Positions 9,800-19,285 are shown, numbered from the stretch's first letter. The stretch: 64,000 nucleotides of DNA from Micromonospora sp. WMMD882 (GCF_027497255.1 NZ_CP114903.1:2976001-3040000), one strand, 5' to 3'. Program-made: numbers and translations. The notes: generated by a model from the letters alone, not told the origin.

Positions 9800-10759
9800 T
9801 CACTTGCGCTTGCGGATCTCCTCGGCGCTCTGCGGAACGATCTTGAACAGGTCGCCGACCACGCCGAAGTCGGCCAGCTCGAAGATCGGCGCCTCGCCGT
9901 CCTTGTTCACCGCGACGATGGTCTTCGAGGTCTGCATGCCGGCCCGGTGCTGGATGGCGCCGGAGATGCCCAGCGCGACGTAGAGCTGCGGGGAGACCGT
10001 CTTGCCGGTCTGGCCCACCTGGAACTGGTGCGGGTAGTAGCCGGAGTCGACGGCGGCCCGGGACGCCCCTACCGCGCCGCCGAGCAGGTCGGCCAGCTCC
10101 TCGACCAGCTTGAAGTTGTCGGCGTTGCCGACTCCCCGGCCGCCGGAGACGACGACCGACGCCTCGGTCAGCTCGGGGCGGGAGCCCTTCTGCTCGGCGA
10201 CCCGGTCGACGACCTTCGCGAGCTTGTCGGTGTCGGTCACCGCCACGGTGAGCTGCTCGACCGCCGGCGTCGCCGCGGCGGGCGCCGGGTTGACCGAGTT
10301 CGGCCGGACGGTGACCAGCGGCAGCCCCCGGGTCACCCGGGACGTGACGATGGTCGAGCCGGCGAAGGCGACCTGGGTGGCGGTGCCGTCGGCGGCGAGG
10401 GCCACCACGTCGGTGAGGATGCCGTTGTCCAGCTTGACCGCCAGCCGGGCCGCGATCTCCTTGCCCTCCTGGCTGGACGCCAGCAGGACGGCGGCCGGCT
10501 GCGTCCGCCGGACCAGCTCGGCGACGACGGTGGCCTTCGGGGCCACCAGGTAGCCGTCGATCTCCTCGCTCTCGGCCGCGTAGACCTTCTCCGCGCCGTA
10601 CTCGCCGAGCGTGGCGGTCAGCGCCTCGGCCGCGCCGGGGCCACCCAGCACCACCGCGGCGGGCGTGCCCAGCTCGCGGGCGAGGGTGAGCATCTCCAGG
10701 GTGACCTTCTTGACGCCGAACTCCCGGGTGGCTTCGACGACGACGAGAACCTCAGACAT
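9800..10759 (-). CDS. etfA: Electron transfer flavoprotein, alpha subunit
   Basis: 319 aa. The FAD-binding partner of EtfB, carrying electrons from acyl-CoA and other dehydrogenases to the ETF:quinone oxidoreductase. N-terminal [10 protein letters not shown] is typical. The C-terminal FAD domain shows [32 protein letters not shown], the [23 protein letters not shown] motif and [24 protein letters not shown] 10759 lies 11 bp after the etfB stop, so the genes form an etfB-etfA operon. Length and motifs are standard. Confidence 0.96.
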   Translation of the reverse strand: MSEVLVVVEATREFGVKKVTLEMLTLARELGTPAAVVLGGPGAAEALTATLGEYGAEKVYAAESEEIDGYLVAPKATVVAELVRRTQPAAVLLASSQEGKEIAARLAVKLDNGILTDVVALAADGTATQVAFAGSTIVTSRVTRGLPLVTVRPNSVNPAPAAATPAVEQLTVAVTDTDKLAKVVDRVAEQKGSRPELTEASVVVSGGRGVGNADNFKLVEELADLLGGAVGASRAAVDSGYYPHQFQVGQTGKTVSPQLYVALGISGAIQHRAGMQTSKTIVAVNKDGEAPIFELADFGVVGDLFKIVPQSAEEIRKRK

Positions 10760-10770
10760 GTCCGGACCCC

Positions 10771-11550
10771 TCACACGAACTTCTCGGTGGCGAGGAACTC
10801 GACGAGCTTCACGCCGCCGTCCCCCTCGTCGGTGATCTTCGCGCCGCCGGAGCGCGGCGGACGCTTGCTGTGCTCCACCACGGCGCTGGTCGCGCCGTCG
10901 AAGCCGACCTCGCTCGGCGCGACCCCCAGGTCGGCCAGGGAGAGCGTCTGCACCGGCTTCTTCTTGGCCGCCATGATGCCCTTGAACGACGGGTAGCGCG
11001 GCTCGTTGATGGTGTCCCACACCGAGACCACGGCCGGGGTCGAGGCGGTGACCACCTCGTAGCCCTCCTCGGTCTGCCGCTCGACGGTCAGCGTGCCGCC
11101 GTCGACGGTCAGCTTCCGCGCGCCGGTCAGCGCGGCCACGCCCAGCCGTTCGGCGAGCATGTGCGGCAGGACCTGGACCCGGCCGTCGGTCGACTCCGCG
11201 CCGCAGAGGACCAGGTCGGCGGCGAGCGTGCCCAGGGCGGCGGCGAGCACCTTGGAGGTGGCGACCGCGCAGGAGCCGTGCAGGGCGTCGTCCAACACGT
11301 GGACGGCCTTGTCCGGCCCCATGGACAGCGCCTTGCGGATCGACTCGGTCGCCCGGTCCGGCCCCATGGTCAGGATGGTGACCTCGCCACCGTGCGCTTC
11401 CTTGATCTTCAGCGCCTCTTCGATGGCGTACTCGTCCATCTCGTTGATGACGTTGTTCGCCGAGCCGCGGTCGACGGTGTTGTCGTCACTGCGCAGGTTG
11501 CGGTCCGCGCCCGAGTCGGGCACCTGCTTGACGAGTACGACGATGTTCAT
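10771..11550 (-). CDS. etfB: Electron transfer flavoprotein, beta subunit
   Basis: 259 aa. Begins MNIVVLVKQVPDS, the EtfB N-terminus. Further family segments: NNVINEMDEYAIEEALKIKE, TMGPDRATESIRKALSMG, DLVLCGAESTDG (AMP-site region) and the recognition-loop end EPRYPSFKGIMAAKKKP. First gene of the etfBA operon. Upstream frames reaching 11733 lack ribosome sites and conserved sequence, so ATG 11550 is used. Confidence 0.96.
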   Translation of the reverse strand: MNIVVLVKQVPDSGADRNLRSDDNTVDRGSANNVINEMDEYAIEEALKIKEAHGGEVTILTMGPDRATESIRKALSMGPDKAVHVLDDALHGSCAVATSKVLAAALGTLAADLVLCGAESTDGRVQVLPHMLAERLGVAALTGARKLTVDGGTLTVERQTEEGYEVVTASTPAVVSVWDTINEPRYPSFKGIMAAKKKPVQTLSLADLGVAPSEVGFDGATSAVVEHSKRPPRSGGAKITDEGDGGVKLVEFLATEKFV

Positions 11551-11767
11551 CGCGCTTCGACGACCCCTCCTGTGGTGGTGATGGCTCTGCCCGCCCGGTG
11601 TCGGGCGAGGCGGGCCCCGCCCGGTGTCGGGCGCGACCTTCGCCCCATTCTGGCCGGAGCCCCGCCTGATCTCTGGACGTGGCCCCGCCCGGCCCTTCGG
11701 GCGCAGCCTCGCGCCTTCCGGGACGCCGGTCAACCGCAGGCTGTGTAGCAGTTGCCCGTACCGCCAT

Positions 11768-11783
11768 GTTACCTGTCAGTAGC
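11768..11783. promoter_or_regulatory. Candidate operator upstream of etfB
   Basis: GTTACCTGTCAGTAGC is an imperfect palindrome (GnTAC...GTAnC) in a locally AT-richer patch about 220 bp upstream of etfB. Its shape is like TetR-family sites in fatty-acid metabolism promoters; assignment is by resemblance only. Confidence 0.3.
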
Positions 11784-11867
11784 ATTCCCCTTCGGGGGGC
11801 TCAGCGTGACTCAGCTCACTCGAATGATGATCACCGGTTACCGTCTCAAGCCGGGAGGTGTCATGAC

Positions 11868-12134
11868 ATGTCAGGTCAGCCGGACGACGCGCGCCCGCGT
11901 GACCTTCACGCGGCGGCCCGCCCTGCCTGGGGCCTACCGGCCGACCGGGCCCGGCGCGCCGACCCCGGGCGGGTCGGGTGGCCGTGCCTGGGAACACCCC
12001 CGACGGGGCACCGGTGCGCCTGCGGTGGGCTGCGCGAAGCCTGCGTCCGGCGCGCCGTCCGGACCCTCTGGGCGTCAGCCGGACGACCGCCGTCCCCGGC
12101 CCCCGCCCCCGAGGAACGCCCTCGGCGGGCATGA
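11868..12134 (+). CDS. Possible small protein, divergent from etfB
   Basis: 88 codons from ATG 11868, with GGGAGG nine bases upstream. Starts MSGQPDDARPRDLHAAARPAW and contains a Cys-rich centre (GWPCLGTPPTGHRCACGGL...ACVRRAV) before a Pro-rich tail. I do not recognise the family. The ribosome site and Cys-x-Cys pattern argue for coding, but composition is generic for GC-rich DNA and a shadow frame cannot be excluded. It could be the remnant of a longer gene. Confidence 0.3.
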   Translation: MSGQPDDARPRDLHAAARPAWGLPADRARRADPGRVGWPCLGTPPTGHRCACGGLREACVRRAVRTLWASAGRPPSPAPAPEERPRRA

Positions 12135-12203
12135 CCGCCCCCGGTTTCGGCGATATCGCGGCATCCGGCGGCCAGGACAGGCCCACTTCCACGAAACAAC
12201 AAG

Positions 12204-12268
12204 GCGGGACGGGCGGGACGGGCGCGGGGCGGGGCGAGGCGGGGCGGGGCGGGGCGAGGCGGGGCTCG
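12204..12268 (+). repeat. G-rich low-complexity tract (GGGGC/GGGGCGAGGC units)
   Basis: Repeated GGGCGGGAC and GGGGCGGGGCGAGGC units end four bases before the stop codon of the minus-strand gene at 12272. The plus strand has many closely spaced G-runs, enough for a G-quadruplex. No terminator hairpin was seen for that gene, so this tract may do the job. Confidence 0.6.
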
Positions 12269-12271
12269 TGT

Positions 12272-12679
12272 TCAGGGCGCGCTGTCGAGCACCGTTCTGA
12301 CCCGCTCGATCGCCGCCTGCTCGGCGGGGTCCACGCCCCGGTGCGCGCGGGCCACCCGGTCCGCGGCGGTCAGCACCACCGAGCGGTACGCGGCCACCTC
12401 GGCCGGGGCCTTCGCCCGCAGGATCGCCAGCGCCTGCCCCAGCGTCGTCAGCACAGCCGACTCGACCTGTGCCGCCGGACCCTGCGGCAACCTGGGCAGC
12501 GGACCGGAGGTGAGCGCCTGCCGCACCACCCCCTGCGCGTCCATGATCACGCCGGACGCGGCGAAACTCTCCCGGATCATGCCCAGCAGTCCCGGATCGG
12601 CGTTCGACACCAGGTAGACCGCGCCGAACGCGCCGGCCCTGAGGATCAGCCTCTCCTCGGCGGTCAGCGACTCCCCCAT
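12272..12679 (-). CDS. Hypothetical protein
   Basis: 135 aa from ATG 12679 (MGESLTAEERLILRAGAFGAVY), two bases after the TGA of the upstream acetyltransferase gene and preceded by no strong Shine-Dalgarno sequence, so translation is probably coupled. Predicted all-helical and soluble, with conserved-looking stretches GAVYLVSNADPGLLGMIRES and AEVAAYRSVVLTAADRVARAHRG. No catalytic motif is recognisable. Codon use matches the neighbours. Function unknown. Confidence 0.7.
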   Translation of the reverse strand: MGESLTAEERLILRAGAFGAVYLVSNADPGLLGMIRESFAASGVIMDAQGVVRQALTSGPLPRLPQGPAAQVESAVLTTLGQALAILRAKAPAEVAAYRSVVLTAADRVARAHRGVDPAEQAAIERVRTVLDSAP

Positions 12680-12681
12680 GA

Positions 12682-13479
12682 TCACGGAGTGTAGACGTAC
12701 GGCGTGGTGGTGGTGACCGGGACGAAGCCGAGCCGCTCCAGGATCGGCCGGCTCGTCGGAAGGGCGTCCACCTGCGCCAGGGTGCGGTCCCGCTGGGCCG
12801 CCAGCCGCGCCCGGTGGGTCACCAGGGCCCGGTAGACGCCACGTCGCCGCCACTGCGGCCGGGTCGAGCCACCCCAGAAGGTGGCGAAGCCGGTGTCGGG
12901 CACGTACCGCACCCAGCCGGCGGCGACCACCGTCTCCCCGGCCTCGGCCAGCACCACGGTGACCGACTGCGGGTCGGCGGCGATCTCCCGGGCCAGCCCG
13001 TCGGCCAGGTGGCTGCGGTCCGCGCCGGAGACCTCGGTCAGCATGGCCGCGATCCGGTCCAGGTCGGCTCGGTCGGCGACCTCACGCAGGCGTACCCCGT
13101 CGGGCAGCACCGGGACGGCGGCGGCGAGCGGGGCGATCGCGCCGACCACGACGGTCTCCGGGTCCTCCGGCACGAACCCGGCGGCCCGGAGCCGGTCGGC
13201 CAGGTCGGCCGGCTGGTCGTGGCCGAAGAGCTTCCACTCGACCGCTTCGCCGCGGGCGCGGAACAGCTCCCGCTGGCGGACGATCAGGGCGTCCAGCTCG
13301 TCCCCGGTCAACCCGCCCAGGTCACGGTAGGTGAGGAAGCCCCGGTGGTCGAGGCCGACGATCCGGGTCAACGGGCCGTCCCGCTCGACGGTCACCCCGT
13401 CCGGAACCGGGTTCGGGACGTCCGGCCGGAGCTGCCTGTCGTACGCGTCGCGCAGGGTGGTGGCGTCAAGATCCGTCAT
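12682..13479 (-). CDS. GNAT-family N-acetyltransferase
   Basis: 265 aa. The C-terminal half is a GNAT fold: VRLREVADRADLDRIAAML starts it, WVRYVPDTGFATFWGG is the central strand region, and RPQWRRRGVYRALVTHR is the acetyl-CoA pyrophosphate-binding motif A (Q/RxxGxA/Y type). PTSRPILERLGFVPV is motif B. The N-terminal 110 residues may be a degenerate second GNAT domain. Acceptor unknown. Forms an operon with the small hypothetical gene downstream. Confidence 0.88.
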   Translation of the reverse strand: MTDLDATTLRDAYDRQLRPDVPNPVPDGVTVERDGPLTRIVGLDHRGFLTYRDLGGLTGDELDALIVRQRELFRARGEAVEWKLFGHDQPADLADRLRAAGFVPEDPETVVVGAIAPLAAAVPVLPDGVRLREVADRADLDRIAAMLTEVSGADRSHLADGLAREIAADPQSVTVVLAEAGETVVAAGWVRYVPDTGFATFWGGSTRPQWRRRGVYRALVTHRARLAAQRDRTLAQVDALPTSRPILERLGFVPVTTTTPYVYTP

Positions 13480-13519
13480 CGGTCCAGGCTACGTCCGGCG
13501 TCGACCTGATAATGACGAT

Positions 13520-13912
13520 GTGTGGCAGGCGATCAGGCGGTGGTTCGACCCGCAGGAGATCCGGACGGTGGGTACCCGTCCCGACTACCGGTTCTCGCTG
13601 GCCAACGAGCGCACCTTCCTGGCCTGGCTGCGCACCGGGCTGGCGCTGATCGCGGGTGGGCTCGCCGCCGCCCAGTTCCTGCCGCCGCTGCCCCTGGACC
13701 ACCTGCGCGAGGTGATCGCGATCGCGCTGCTGCTGCTCGGTGGGACGGTGGCCGTCCGGGCGGTGGACCACTGGGCGCGTACCGAACGGGCCATCCGGCT
13801 GGGCGAGGAGCTGCCCGCGTCCCGGTTCCCGGCCGTCCTCGCGCTGCTGGTCGGGCTCGGCGCGACGCTGCTGGTGGTGGCGGTCCTGGTCCGCGCGGTC
13901 GGCCGCTCGTGA
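13520..13912 (+). CDS. DUF202 (YidH-like) membrane protein
   Basis: 130 aa from GTG 13520. Shows the DUF202 hallmark DYRFSLANERTFLAWLRTGLALIAGG, then three predicted transmembrane helices (about 38-55, 68-85, 108-126). Inner-membrane protein of unknown function. A second, shorter DUF202 gene follows after 82 bp on the same strand; such pairs are common in actinobacteria. Confidence 0.88.
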   Translation: MWQAIRRWFDPQEIRTVGTRPDYRFSLANERTFLAWLRTGLALIAGGLAAAQFLPPLPLDHLREVIAIALLLLGGTVAVRAVDHWARTERAIRLGEELPASRFPAVLALLVGLGATLLVVAVLVRAVGRS

Positions 13913-13994
13913 CCGGCCCGGCGCGGGCGACGGCGCTGGCGGGCGGCCGGCGGCCGGTGGGAAGCCGCCGCGCGGGGCAAGGAGCGGCGTTCCG

Positions 13995-14297
13995 GTGAGC
14001 GCCGACCCTGGGCTGCAACCCGAGCGGACCCGGCTCGCCTGGCGACGGACCGCGCTGGCGCTCACCGTCGTCACCGTGCTGACCGTCCGGCTGGCCCTGG
14101 CGGCCGGCGGGGTGGCAGGCGCGTTGGCGGCCGTGTTCGCCCTGCTCGTCTGGGGCGCGGCGGTCACCGTCTGCTGGCCCCGCGCCACCGGGACCGGCCC
14201 GGCCCGCACCGGTGGCCCCCGGCTGTCGCTGGTCGCGCTGGCCGCCGCCGGGTACGCCGTGCTCGGCGTGGCGCTCGTGTCGCCGACCCTGTGGTGA
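13995..14297 (+). CDS. Second DUF202-like membrane protein
   Basis: 100 aa from GTG 13995 with GGAG about 12 bases upstream. Carries the DUF202 core in shortened form, LQPERTRLAWRRTALALTVV, and three hydrophobic segments. Probably forms a complex or tandem unit with the preceding DUF202 protein. Function unknown. Confidence 0.82.
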   Translation: MSADPGLQPERTRLAWRRTALALTVVTVLTVRLALAAGGVAGALAAVFALLVWGAAVTVCWPRATGTGPARTGGPRLSLVALAAAGYAVLGVALVSPTLW

Positions 14298-14325
14298 CCT
14301 GCTCGGAGTGCGTCATGATTGGGGA

Positions 14326-14766
14326 ATGGTCCGGGTCTTCCTTCTCCTCTTCGTGATCCAGGTGGTCCTCGCCTCGCTGGCGTTGATCGACTGCCTCTCC
14401 ACCGACAAGCACAAGGTCAGGGGCGCTCCCCGGTTCGTCTGGGTGCTGGCCATCCTGCTGGTGCCGCTGCTCGGCGCGGCCGGCTGGTTCGTCGCCGGTC
14501 GCCCCGTCCGGGCCGGTGACGCGCCACGCCCCGCCGCCCCGCGTCGGGGGCCGGTCGCCCCGGACGACAACCCCGAGTTCCTGAAGTCCCTTGACGAGTC
14601 GACGCGGAAGCAGGACGAGGAGCTGTTCCGGCGCTGGGAGGAGGACCTGCGGCGACGCGAGGAGAAGCTGCGCGACCCCGACCCGACGGACGCCCCCGAC
14701 CGGCGGCCGGAACCGGGCCGGGCCGACACCACCGACCGGCGCCCCGACCCGGACCAGACCGCCTGA
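14326..14766 (+). CDS. PLD-nuclease N-terminal-type membrane protein with charged tail
   Basis: 146 aa. Two transmembrane helices (about 2-20 and 38-57) enclose the PLDc_N-type segment ALIDCLSTDKHKVRGAPRFVWVLAILLVPLLGAAGWF. These modules occur alone in actinobacteria without the phospholipase domain. A highly charged coiled-coil-like stretch (about 85-120, EELFRRWEEDLRRREEKL) and a Pro/Asp/Arg tail follow. ATG 14326 has GGGG close upstream. Role unknown. Confidence 0.85.
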   Translation: MVRVFLLLFVIQVVLASLALIDCLSTDKHKVRGAPRFVWVLAILLVPLLGAAGWFVAGRPVRAGDAPRPAAPRRGPVAPDDNPEFLKSLDESTRKQDEELFRRWEEDLRRREEKLRDPDPTDAPDRRPEPGRADTTDRRPDPDQTA

Positions 14767-14798
14767 CCCGGGGGCCCCGACCCGGACCGCTCGACCGG

Positions 14799-15608
14799 TC
14801 AGACCCGACGGCGGAGCGCCCGGACCGCCAGCGGGGCGAAGACCGCGGTGAGCACGGCGCCCCAGAGCAGCGACTGGACCACCGGGGCGGCCACCGGACC
14901 ACCGACCAGCAGGCCGCGCAGCGCGTCGGCGAGCACGGTCACCGGGTTGACCTCCACCCAGGACTGCAACCAACCGGGCATGGTCTCGGTGGGCACGAAG
15001 GCGTTGCTGGTGAAGGTCAACGGGAAGATCACCATGAACCCGAAGATCTGCACCTTCTCCGGCTCGCTGACCATCACCCCGACCAGCACCGACACCCAGG
15101 CCGCCGCCAGCGAGAAGGCCAGCAGCAGGGCGAGCGCCCCGACCAGCCCGAGCGGGCCGTTGTGCAGCCGGAACCCGAGGATCGCGCCGACCCCGATCAG
15201 CAGTGAGACCGACCATGCCTGCTTGACCGTGTCGGCGAGGATCCGCCCGGCCAGCGGGGCCCACCGGGCGATCGGCAACGACCGCAGCCGGTCGAAGACA
15301 CCCTTGGTGAGGTCGTTGTTGAGGCCGAAGCCGGTGGTCATGGTGGCGAAGAACGCGTTCTGCACGATGATGCCGGGCAGCGCGAAGGTGAGGTACTCGC
15401 CCGGGGAGCCGGCGATCGCCCCACCGAAGACGTACGTGAAGAGCAGCACGAACATCACCGGCTGGATGCTCAGGTCGAGCAACTCCGCCGGGTTGTGCTT
15501 GATCTGCACCAGGCTCCGCCAGGCCAGGGTGACGGTGTGCGACAGCCCGGCGACCGGGCCGGGCCGCCGGGTCGGGGCCAGCGGGGCGGGCGCGGTGACG
15601 GCGGTCAT
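14799..15608 (-). CDS. ABC-2 type (DrrB-like) exporter permease
   Basis: 269 aa with six predicted transmembrane helices and an ABC-2 permease core: LVQIKHNPAELLDLSIQPVMFVLLF at the N-terminus and FPLTFTSNAFVPTETMPGWLQ before the last helices, both typical of daunorubicin-resistance DrrB proteins. ATG 15608 overlaps the TGA of the ATPase gene (ATGA), so the two are coupled. Likely exports a lipophilic compound or lipid; substrate unknown. Confidence 0.92.
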   Translation of the reverse strand: MTAVTAPAPLAPTRRPGPVAGLSHTVTLAWRSLVQIKHNPAELLDLSIQPVMFVLLFTYVFGGAIAGSPGEYLTFALPGIIVQNAFFATMTTGFGLNNDLTKGVFDRLRSLPIARWAPLAGRILADTVKQAWSVSLLIGVGAILGFRLHNGPLGLVGALALLLAFSLAAAWVSVLVGVMVSEPEKVQIFGFMVIFPLTFTSNAFVPTETMPGWLQSWVEVNPVTVLADALRGLLVGGPVAAPVVQSLLWGAVLTAVFAPLAVRALRRRV

Positions 15609-16579
15609 GCCAGGGTGCCTTCCAGCTCGGCGTCGGCGGGGGTCTCCGACTCGGCCCGGTGGCCGGTCAGGGAGAGGAAGACCTCGTCGAGGCTGGCCCC
15701 ACGCAGCGCCAGCTCGGCCACGGCCACCCCGGACTCGTCGAGCCGGCGCACCACGGCCGGCAACACCGACGAGTCGTTCACCGGGACGGTGACGGTGGTC
15801 TGGGCGACCTCCGGGGCGTGCCCGGTGACTTGCCCGGCGATGGCGAGCACGGTCGGCAGGTCGGCGGCCCGCTCGGGCCGTACGCTGAGCGTCTGCCCGC
15901 CGGTCTTCGCCTTCAGCTCCTCCGGGGCGCCCTGGGCGATCACCCGCCCGTGGTCGACCACGGCGATCTCGCTGGCGAGCTGGTCGGCCTCCTCCAGGTA
16001 TTGCGTGGTGAGCAGCACGGTGACCCCGTCGGCGACCAGACCCCGGACGATCTCCCACAGCTCGGTGCGGCTGCGCGGGTCGAGCCCGGTGGTCGGCTCG
16101 TCGAGGAAGAGCACCTGCGGGCGGCCGACCAGGCTGGCGGCCAGGTCGAGCCGCCGACGCATCCCGCCGGAGTAGGTCTTGGCGGACCGGTCGCCCGCGT
16201 CGGTCAGGTCGAAGTCGGCGAGCAACTGCCGGGCGCGGGCCTTCGCGTCCGACCGGCGCAGCCCGAGCAGCCGGCCGATGAGCAGCAGATTCTCCGCGCC
16301 GGTGAGGGCCTCGTCCACCGAGGCGTACTGCCCGGTCAGTCCGATCGCCTGGCGGACCCGGTGGGCGTCCCGGGCGACGTCGTACCCGGCGACGGTGGCG
16401 TGCCCCTCGTCGGCGCGGAGCAGGGTGGCGAGCACCCGTACCGTGGTGGTCTTTCCGGCCCCGTTCGGGCCGAGCAGGCCGAAGACCGTCCCGCTCGGCA
16501 CCGCCAGGTCGACTCCGGCGAGCGCGGTGGTGGCGCCGAAACGCCTGACCAACCCCTCAGCCCGGATGGCATGGGTCAT
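15605..16579 (-). CDS. DrrA-like ABC exporter ATPase
   Basis: 324 aa. Walker A GLLGPNGAGKTTT, Q-loop GLTGQYASVDE, signature YSGGMRRRLDLA, Walker B LFLDEPTTGLD and switch His in LLTTQYLEEAD(Q). The roughly 100-residue C-terminal extension (to about 324) is typical of DrrA-family ATPases. ATG 16579 (MTHAIRAEGL) is used; an upstream in-frame start at 16660 lacks support. Partner of the permease downstream. Confidence 0.93.
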   Translation of the reverse strand: MTHAIRAEGLVRRFGATTALAGVDLAVPSGTVFGLLGPNGAGKTTTVRVLATLLRADEGHATVAGYDVARDAHRVRQAIGLTGQYASVDEALTGAENLLLIGRLLGLRRSDAKARARQLLADFDLTDAGDRSAKTYSGGMRRRLDLAASLVGRPQVLFLDEPTTGLDPRSRTELWEIVRGLVADGVTVLLTTQYLEEADQLASEIAVVDHGRVIAQGAPEELKAKTGGQTLSVRPERAADLPTVLAIAGQVTGHAPEVAQTTVTVPVNDSSVLPAVVRRLDESGVAVAELALRGASLDEVFLSLTGHRAESETPADAELEGTLA

Positions 16580-16707
16580 GGACAACAACTCCCCCGTGTC
16601 GTGGCGCAGATGTCGGCACGCAGCATGGACGACGGGTATGACACTTTTCCGTCGTGCCACGGCCCGACCCTACGGCGCGCGCGGGGAAGCCGCTGACGAT
16701 TTTCGCC

Positions 16708-18330
16708 TCAGGCGAGGGTGGAGGAGCGCGGGTACGCGTCGGTCGGGTCGGTGAGCACGTTGACCAGGTACGGCACCCCGGCGTCGAAGGCGCGTTCCAG
16801 CGCCGGCCCCAGGTCGGCGGCCTTCGCCACCGTCTCGCCGGCCCCGCCCAGCGCGGTCACCACCTGGTCGTAGCGCAGCTCCGGCTGGAGGTCGGCGGCG
16901 AGGTCGTAGCCGTACATGGCGCGCATCGGGTGTTTCTCCAGCCCCCAGATGCCGTTGTTGCCGACCACCATCACCACCGGCAGCTTCTGCCGGACCAGCG
17001 ACTCCACGTCCATCAGCGAGAACCCGGCCGCGCCGTCGCCCAGCAGCACGCAGACCTGCCGGTCGGGGTGGGTGATCCGGGCCCCCATCGCGTACCCCAT
17101 GCCGGTGCCGAGGCAGCCGTACGGGCCCGGGTCCAGCCAGGTGCCCGGCCGGGCCGGCTCCAGGTAACGGCCGGCGTACGAGACGAAGTCACCGCCGTCG
17201 CCGATGGTGATGGCGTCCGGGGCGAGCACCTTGCGCAGCTCGCCGTAGACCCGGCCGGGGCGGATCGGGTCGCTGTCGGCGGCCAGCTCGGCGGCGTCGC
17301 GGGCCTTCGCGGCGTCCTCCTTGACGCGCAGCTCGGCGACCCAGTCGGCGTGGTCGACCCGGTCGCCGGAGTGGTCGGCCAGCGCGGTGAGGATCAGCCG
17401 CAGGTCACCGGCGGGCGAGACGGCCGTCTCGACGTGCGAGGCGCGCTGGCTCGGCGCGTCGACGACGTGCGCCACCCGCGCGTCGCCGAAGTCGCCGAAG
17501 CCGAGGCGGAAATCCAGCGGGGTACCGATCACCACGACCACGTCGGCGCCGCCCAGGGCGGCCCGCCGGGCCTTGGCGAAGGCGAGCGGATGCTCCGGCG
17601 GGAGCGCGCCGCGCCCCATGCCGTTGGTGAACACCGGCACGACGAGCGCCTCGGCCGCCGCCCGCAACGCGTCCACCGCGCCGCCGGCCCACACGTCCGA
17701 CCCGGCCACGATCACCGGCCGCTGCGCGCCGGCGATCAGCTCGGCCGTCCGGGCGACCTCGTCCGGGTCCGCCGCCAGCGGCGCGGGGGCCGCGCCGGTC
17801 GGCAGGTCCGCCTCGCCGGTCGAGAAGATCACTTCCAGCGGTACGTCGAGGAAGACCGGCCCGCGGTGCGGGGTGAGCGCGGCGTCCAGCGCGGCGGCCA
17901 CCGCCCCGGGGATGCCGTCGGTGTCGAAGATCGTCTCGGCGTGCCTGGTGACCGGCCGGACCAGCGGGAGATGGTCCATCTCCTGGAGGCTGCCCGAGCC
18001 CCAGCGGAACGCCGGCGCCCTGCCCCCCAGCACCAGCACCGGGGAGGCGTTGAAGAAGGCGCTGGTCAGGCCGGAGATGCCGTTGGTGACGCCGGGGCCG
18101 GCGGTGAGCACGGCGAGGCCGGGGCGACGCTGGAGCTTGGCCACCGCCTCGGCGGCGAACACCGCCGACTGCTCGTGCCGCACGTCGTACACGGGGAAGT
18201 CGGTCGTGTGCGCGGCGTCGTAGAGCGGGAAGACGTGCCCGCCGGAGAGGGTGAACATCTCGCGTACGCCGTACGCGCGCAGCGCCGCGAGCGCCAGCTC
18301 ACCGCCGTGCCCCTCGATCCGCTCCGTCAT
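16708..18330 (-). CDS. Thiamine-diphosphate enzyme, acetolactate-synthase-like
   Basis: 540 aa with the three-domain layout of acetohydroxyacid synthase, oxalyl-CoA decarboxylase and related enzymes. N-terminal Pyr domain: RHEQSAVFAAEAVAKL with the catalytic Glu. Central FAD/ADP-like domain. C-terminal PP domain: GDGAAGFSLMDVESL...VVGNNGIWG, the ThDP/Mg motif. I prefer ATG 18330 (MTERIEGHGG) over GTG 18351 because GAGGA directly precedes it. No small regulatory subunit is adjacent, so it may not be the biosynthetic IlvB; exact reaction uncertain. Confidence 0.85.
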   Translation of the reverse strand: MTERIEGHGGELALAALRAYGVREMFTLSGGHVFPLYDAAHTTDFPVYDVRHEQSAVFAAEAVAKLQRRPGLAVLTAGPGVTNGISGLTSAFFNASPVLVLGGRAPAFRWGSGSLQEMDHLPLVRPVTRHAETIFDTDGIPGAVAAALDAALTPHRGPVFLDVPLEVIFSTGEADLPTGAAPAPLAADPDEVARTAELIAGAQRPVIVAGSDVWAGGAVDALRAAAEALVVPVFTNGMGRGALPPEHPLAFAKARRAALGGADVVVVIGTPLDFRLGFGDFGDARVAHVVDAPSQRASHVETAVSPAGDLRLILTALADHSGDRVDHADWVAELRVKEDAAKARDAAELAADSDPIRPGRVYGELRKVLAPDAITIGDGGDFVSYAGRYLEPARPGTWLDPGPYGCLGTGMGYAMGARITHPDRQVCVLLGDGAAGFSLMDVESLVRQKLPVVMVVGNNGIWGLEKHPMRAMYGYDLAADLQPELRYDQVVTALGGAGETVAKAADLGPALERAFDAGVPYLVNVLTDPTDAYPRSSTLA

Positions 18331-18415
18331 TCCTCGCCCCTCTCCCGTCACGTGGCCGGTCCGAGGTTACCCGTCGGTCACGTGGACGTGAAGATTCCTC
18401 GGCGCGCCGCCCCGG

Positions 18416-19189
18416 TCAGCGGCCGGTGAAGCGGGGCTTGCGCTTCTCGACGAAGGCGGCCATGCCCTCGCGCCGGTCCTCGGTGGCGAACAGCGCCGCG
18501 AAGAGCTGGCTCTCCCACGCCAGGCCGGAGCCCAGATCCATGTCGAGGCCGCCGTCGACGGCCAGTTTCGCCGCCCGCAACGCCTGCGCCGGACCGTCCA
18601 GGTACGGCTTGACCAGCTCCATGGCGGCCAGGTGCACGTCGGCGGCCGGCACCACCCGGTCGGCCAGCCCGATCCGCAGCGCCTCCTGCGCGTCGACCAT
18701 CCGACCCGACATGATCAGCTCCTTGGCCCGGGCCGGGCCGACCAGCCGGGCCAGCCGCTGGGTGCCGCCCGCGCCCGGGATGATGCCGAGCCTGATCTCC
18801 GGCTGGCCGAGTTTGGCGTCCTCGGCCACCACTCGCCAGTCACAGGCCAGCGCCAGCTCGCAACCGCCACCGAGGGCGTAACCGGTGATCGCGGCGACCA
18901 CCGGCTTGGGGATCCGGGTGAACGCGCCGAGCGCGCTGGAGAGGTCGGCCGCCCGCTGCGCCATGTCCACGTAGGACATGTCGGCCATCTCCTTGATGTC
19001 CGCGCCGGCGGCGAAGACCTTCTCCCCGCCGTACACGATGACGGCGCGGACCTCGGGGTCGGCGGCGGCGGCCGTGGCGGCGGCCCGCAGCTCCTCCTGG
19101 AGCTGGGTGTTGAGCGCGTTCATCGGCGGCCGGTCCAGCCGGATGGTGCCGATGCCGCCCTGGGTCTCCAGCCGCACGAACTCGCCCAC
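18416..19189 (-). CDS. Enoyl-CoA hydratase/isomerase family protein
   Basis: 257 aa crotonase-fold enzyme. The oxyanion-hole motif [11 protein letters not shown] and the second half [14 protein letters not shown] contribute the acyl-thioester site. The catalytic Glu pair lies in CELALAC and in [19 protein letters not shown]. Fits beta-oxidation enoyl-CoA hydratase (FadB/EchA-like). Start GTG 19189 is the only in-frame start near the conserved N-terminus ([16 protein letters not shown]). ETF genes elsewhere in the window fit an active fatty-acid oxidation pathway. Confidence 0.93.
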   Translation of the reverse strand: MGEFVRLETQGGIGTIRLDRPPMNALNTQLQEELRAAATAAAADPEVRAVIVYGGEKVFAAGADIKEMADMSYVDMAQRAADLSSALGAFTRIPKPVVAAITGYALGGGCELALACDWRVVAEDAKLGQPEIRLGIIPGAGGTQRLARLVGPARAKELIMSGRMVDAQEALRIGLADRVVPAADVHLAAMELVKPYLDGPAQALRAAKLAVDGGLDMDLGSGLAWESQLFAALFATEDRREGMAAFVEKRKPRFTGR

Positions 19190-19285
19190 GCTGCCCTCAC
19201 TTCCTCGTCGAAGTCGCGTGCCAACCTTACGGCCCGGCTCGTTGGGACAGTAGTCTGGTGCCAGCCCCCGCCACCGGGAGTCGCG

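Noticed and set aside
11752..12300. 182-codon plus-strand frame upstream of the hypothetical protein at 12272
   Set aside because: No ribosome site, Arg/Gly/Pro-rich, and overlaps the better supported small frame at 11868.
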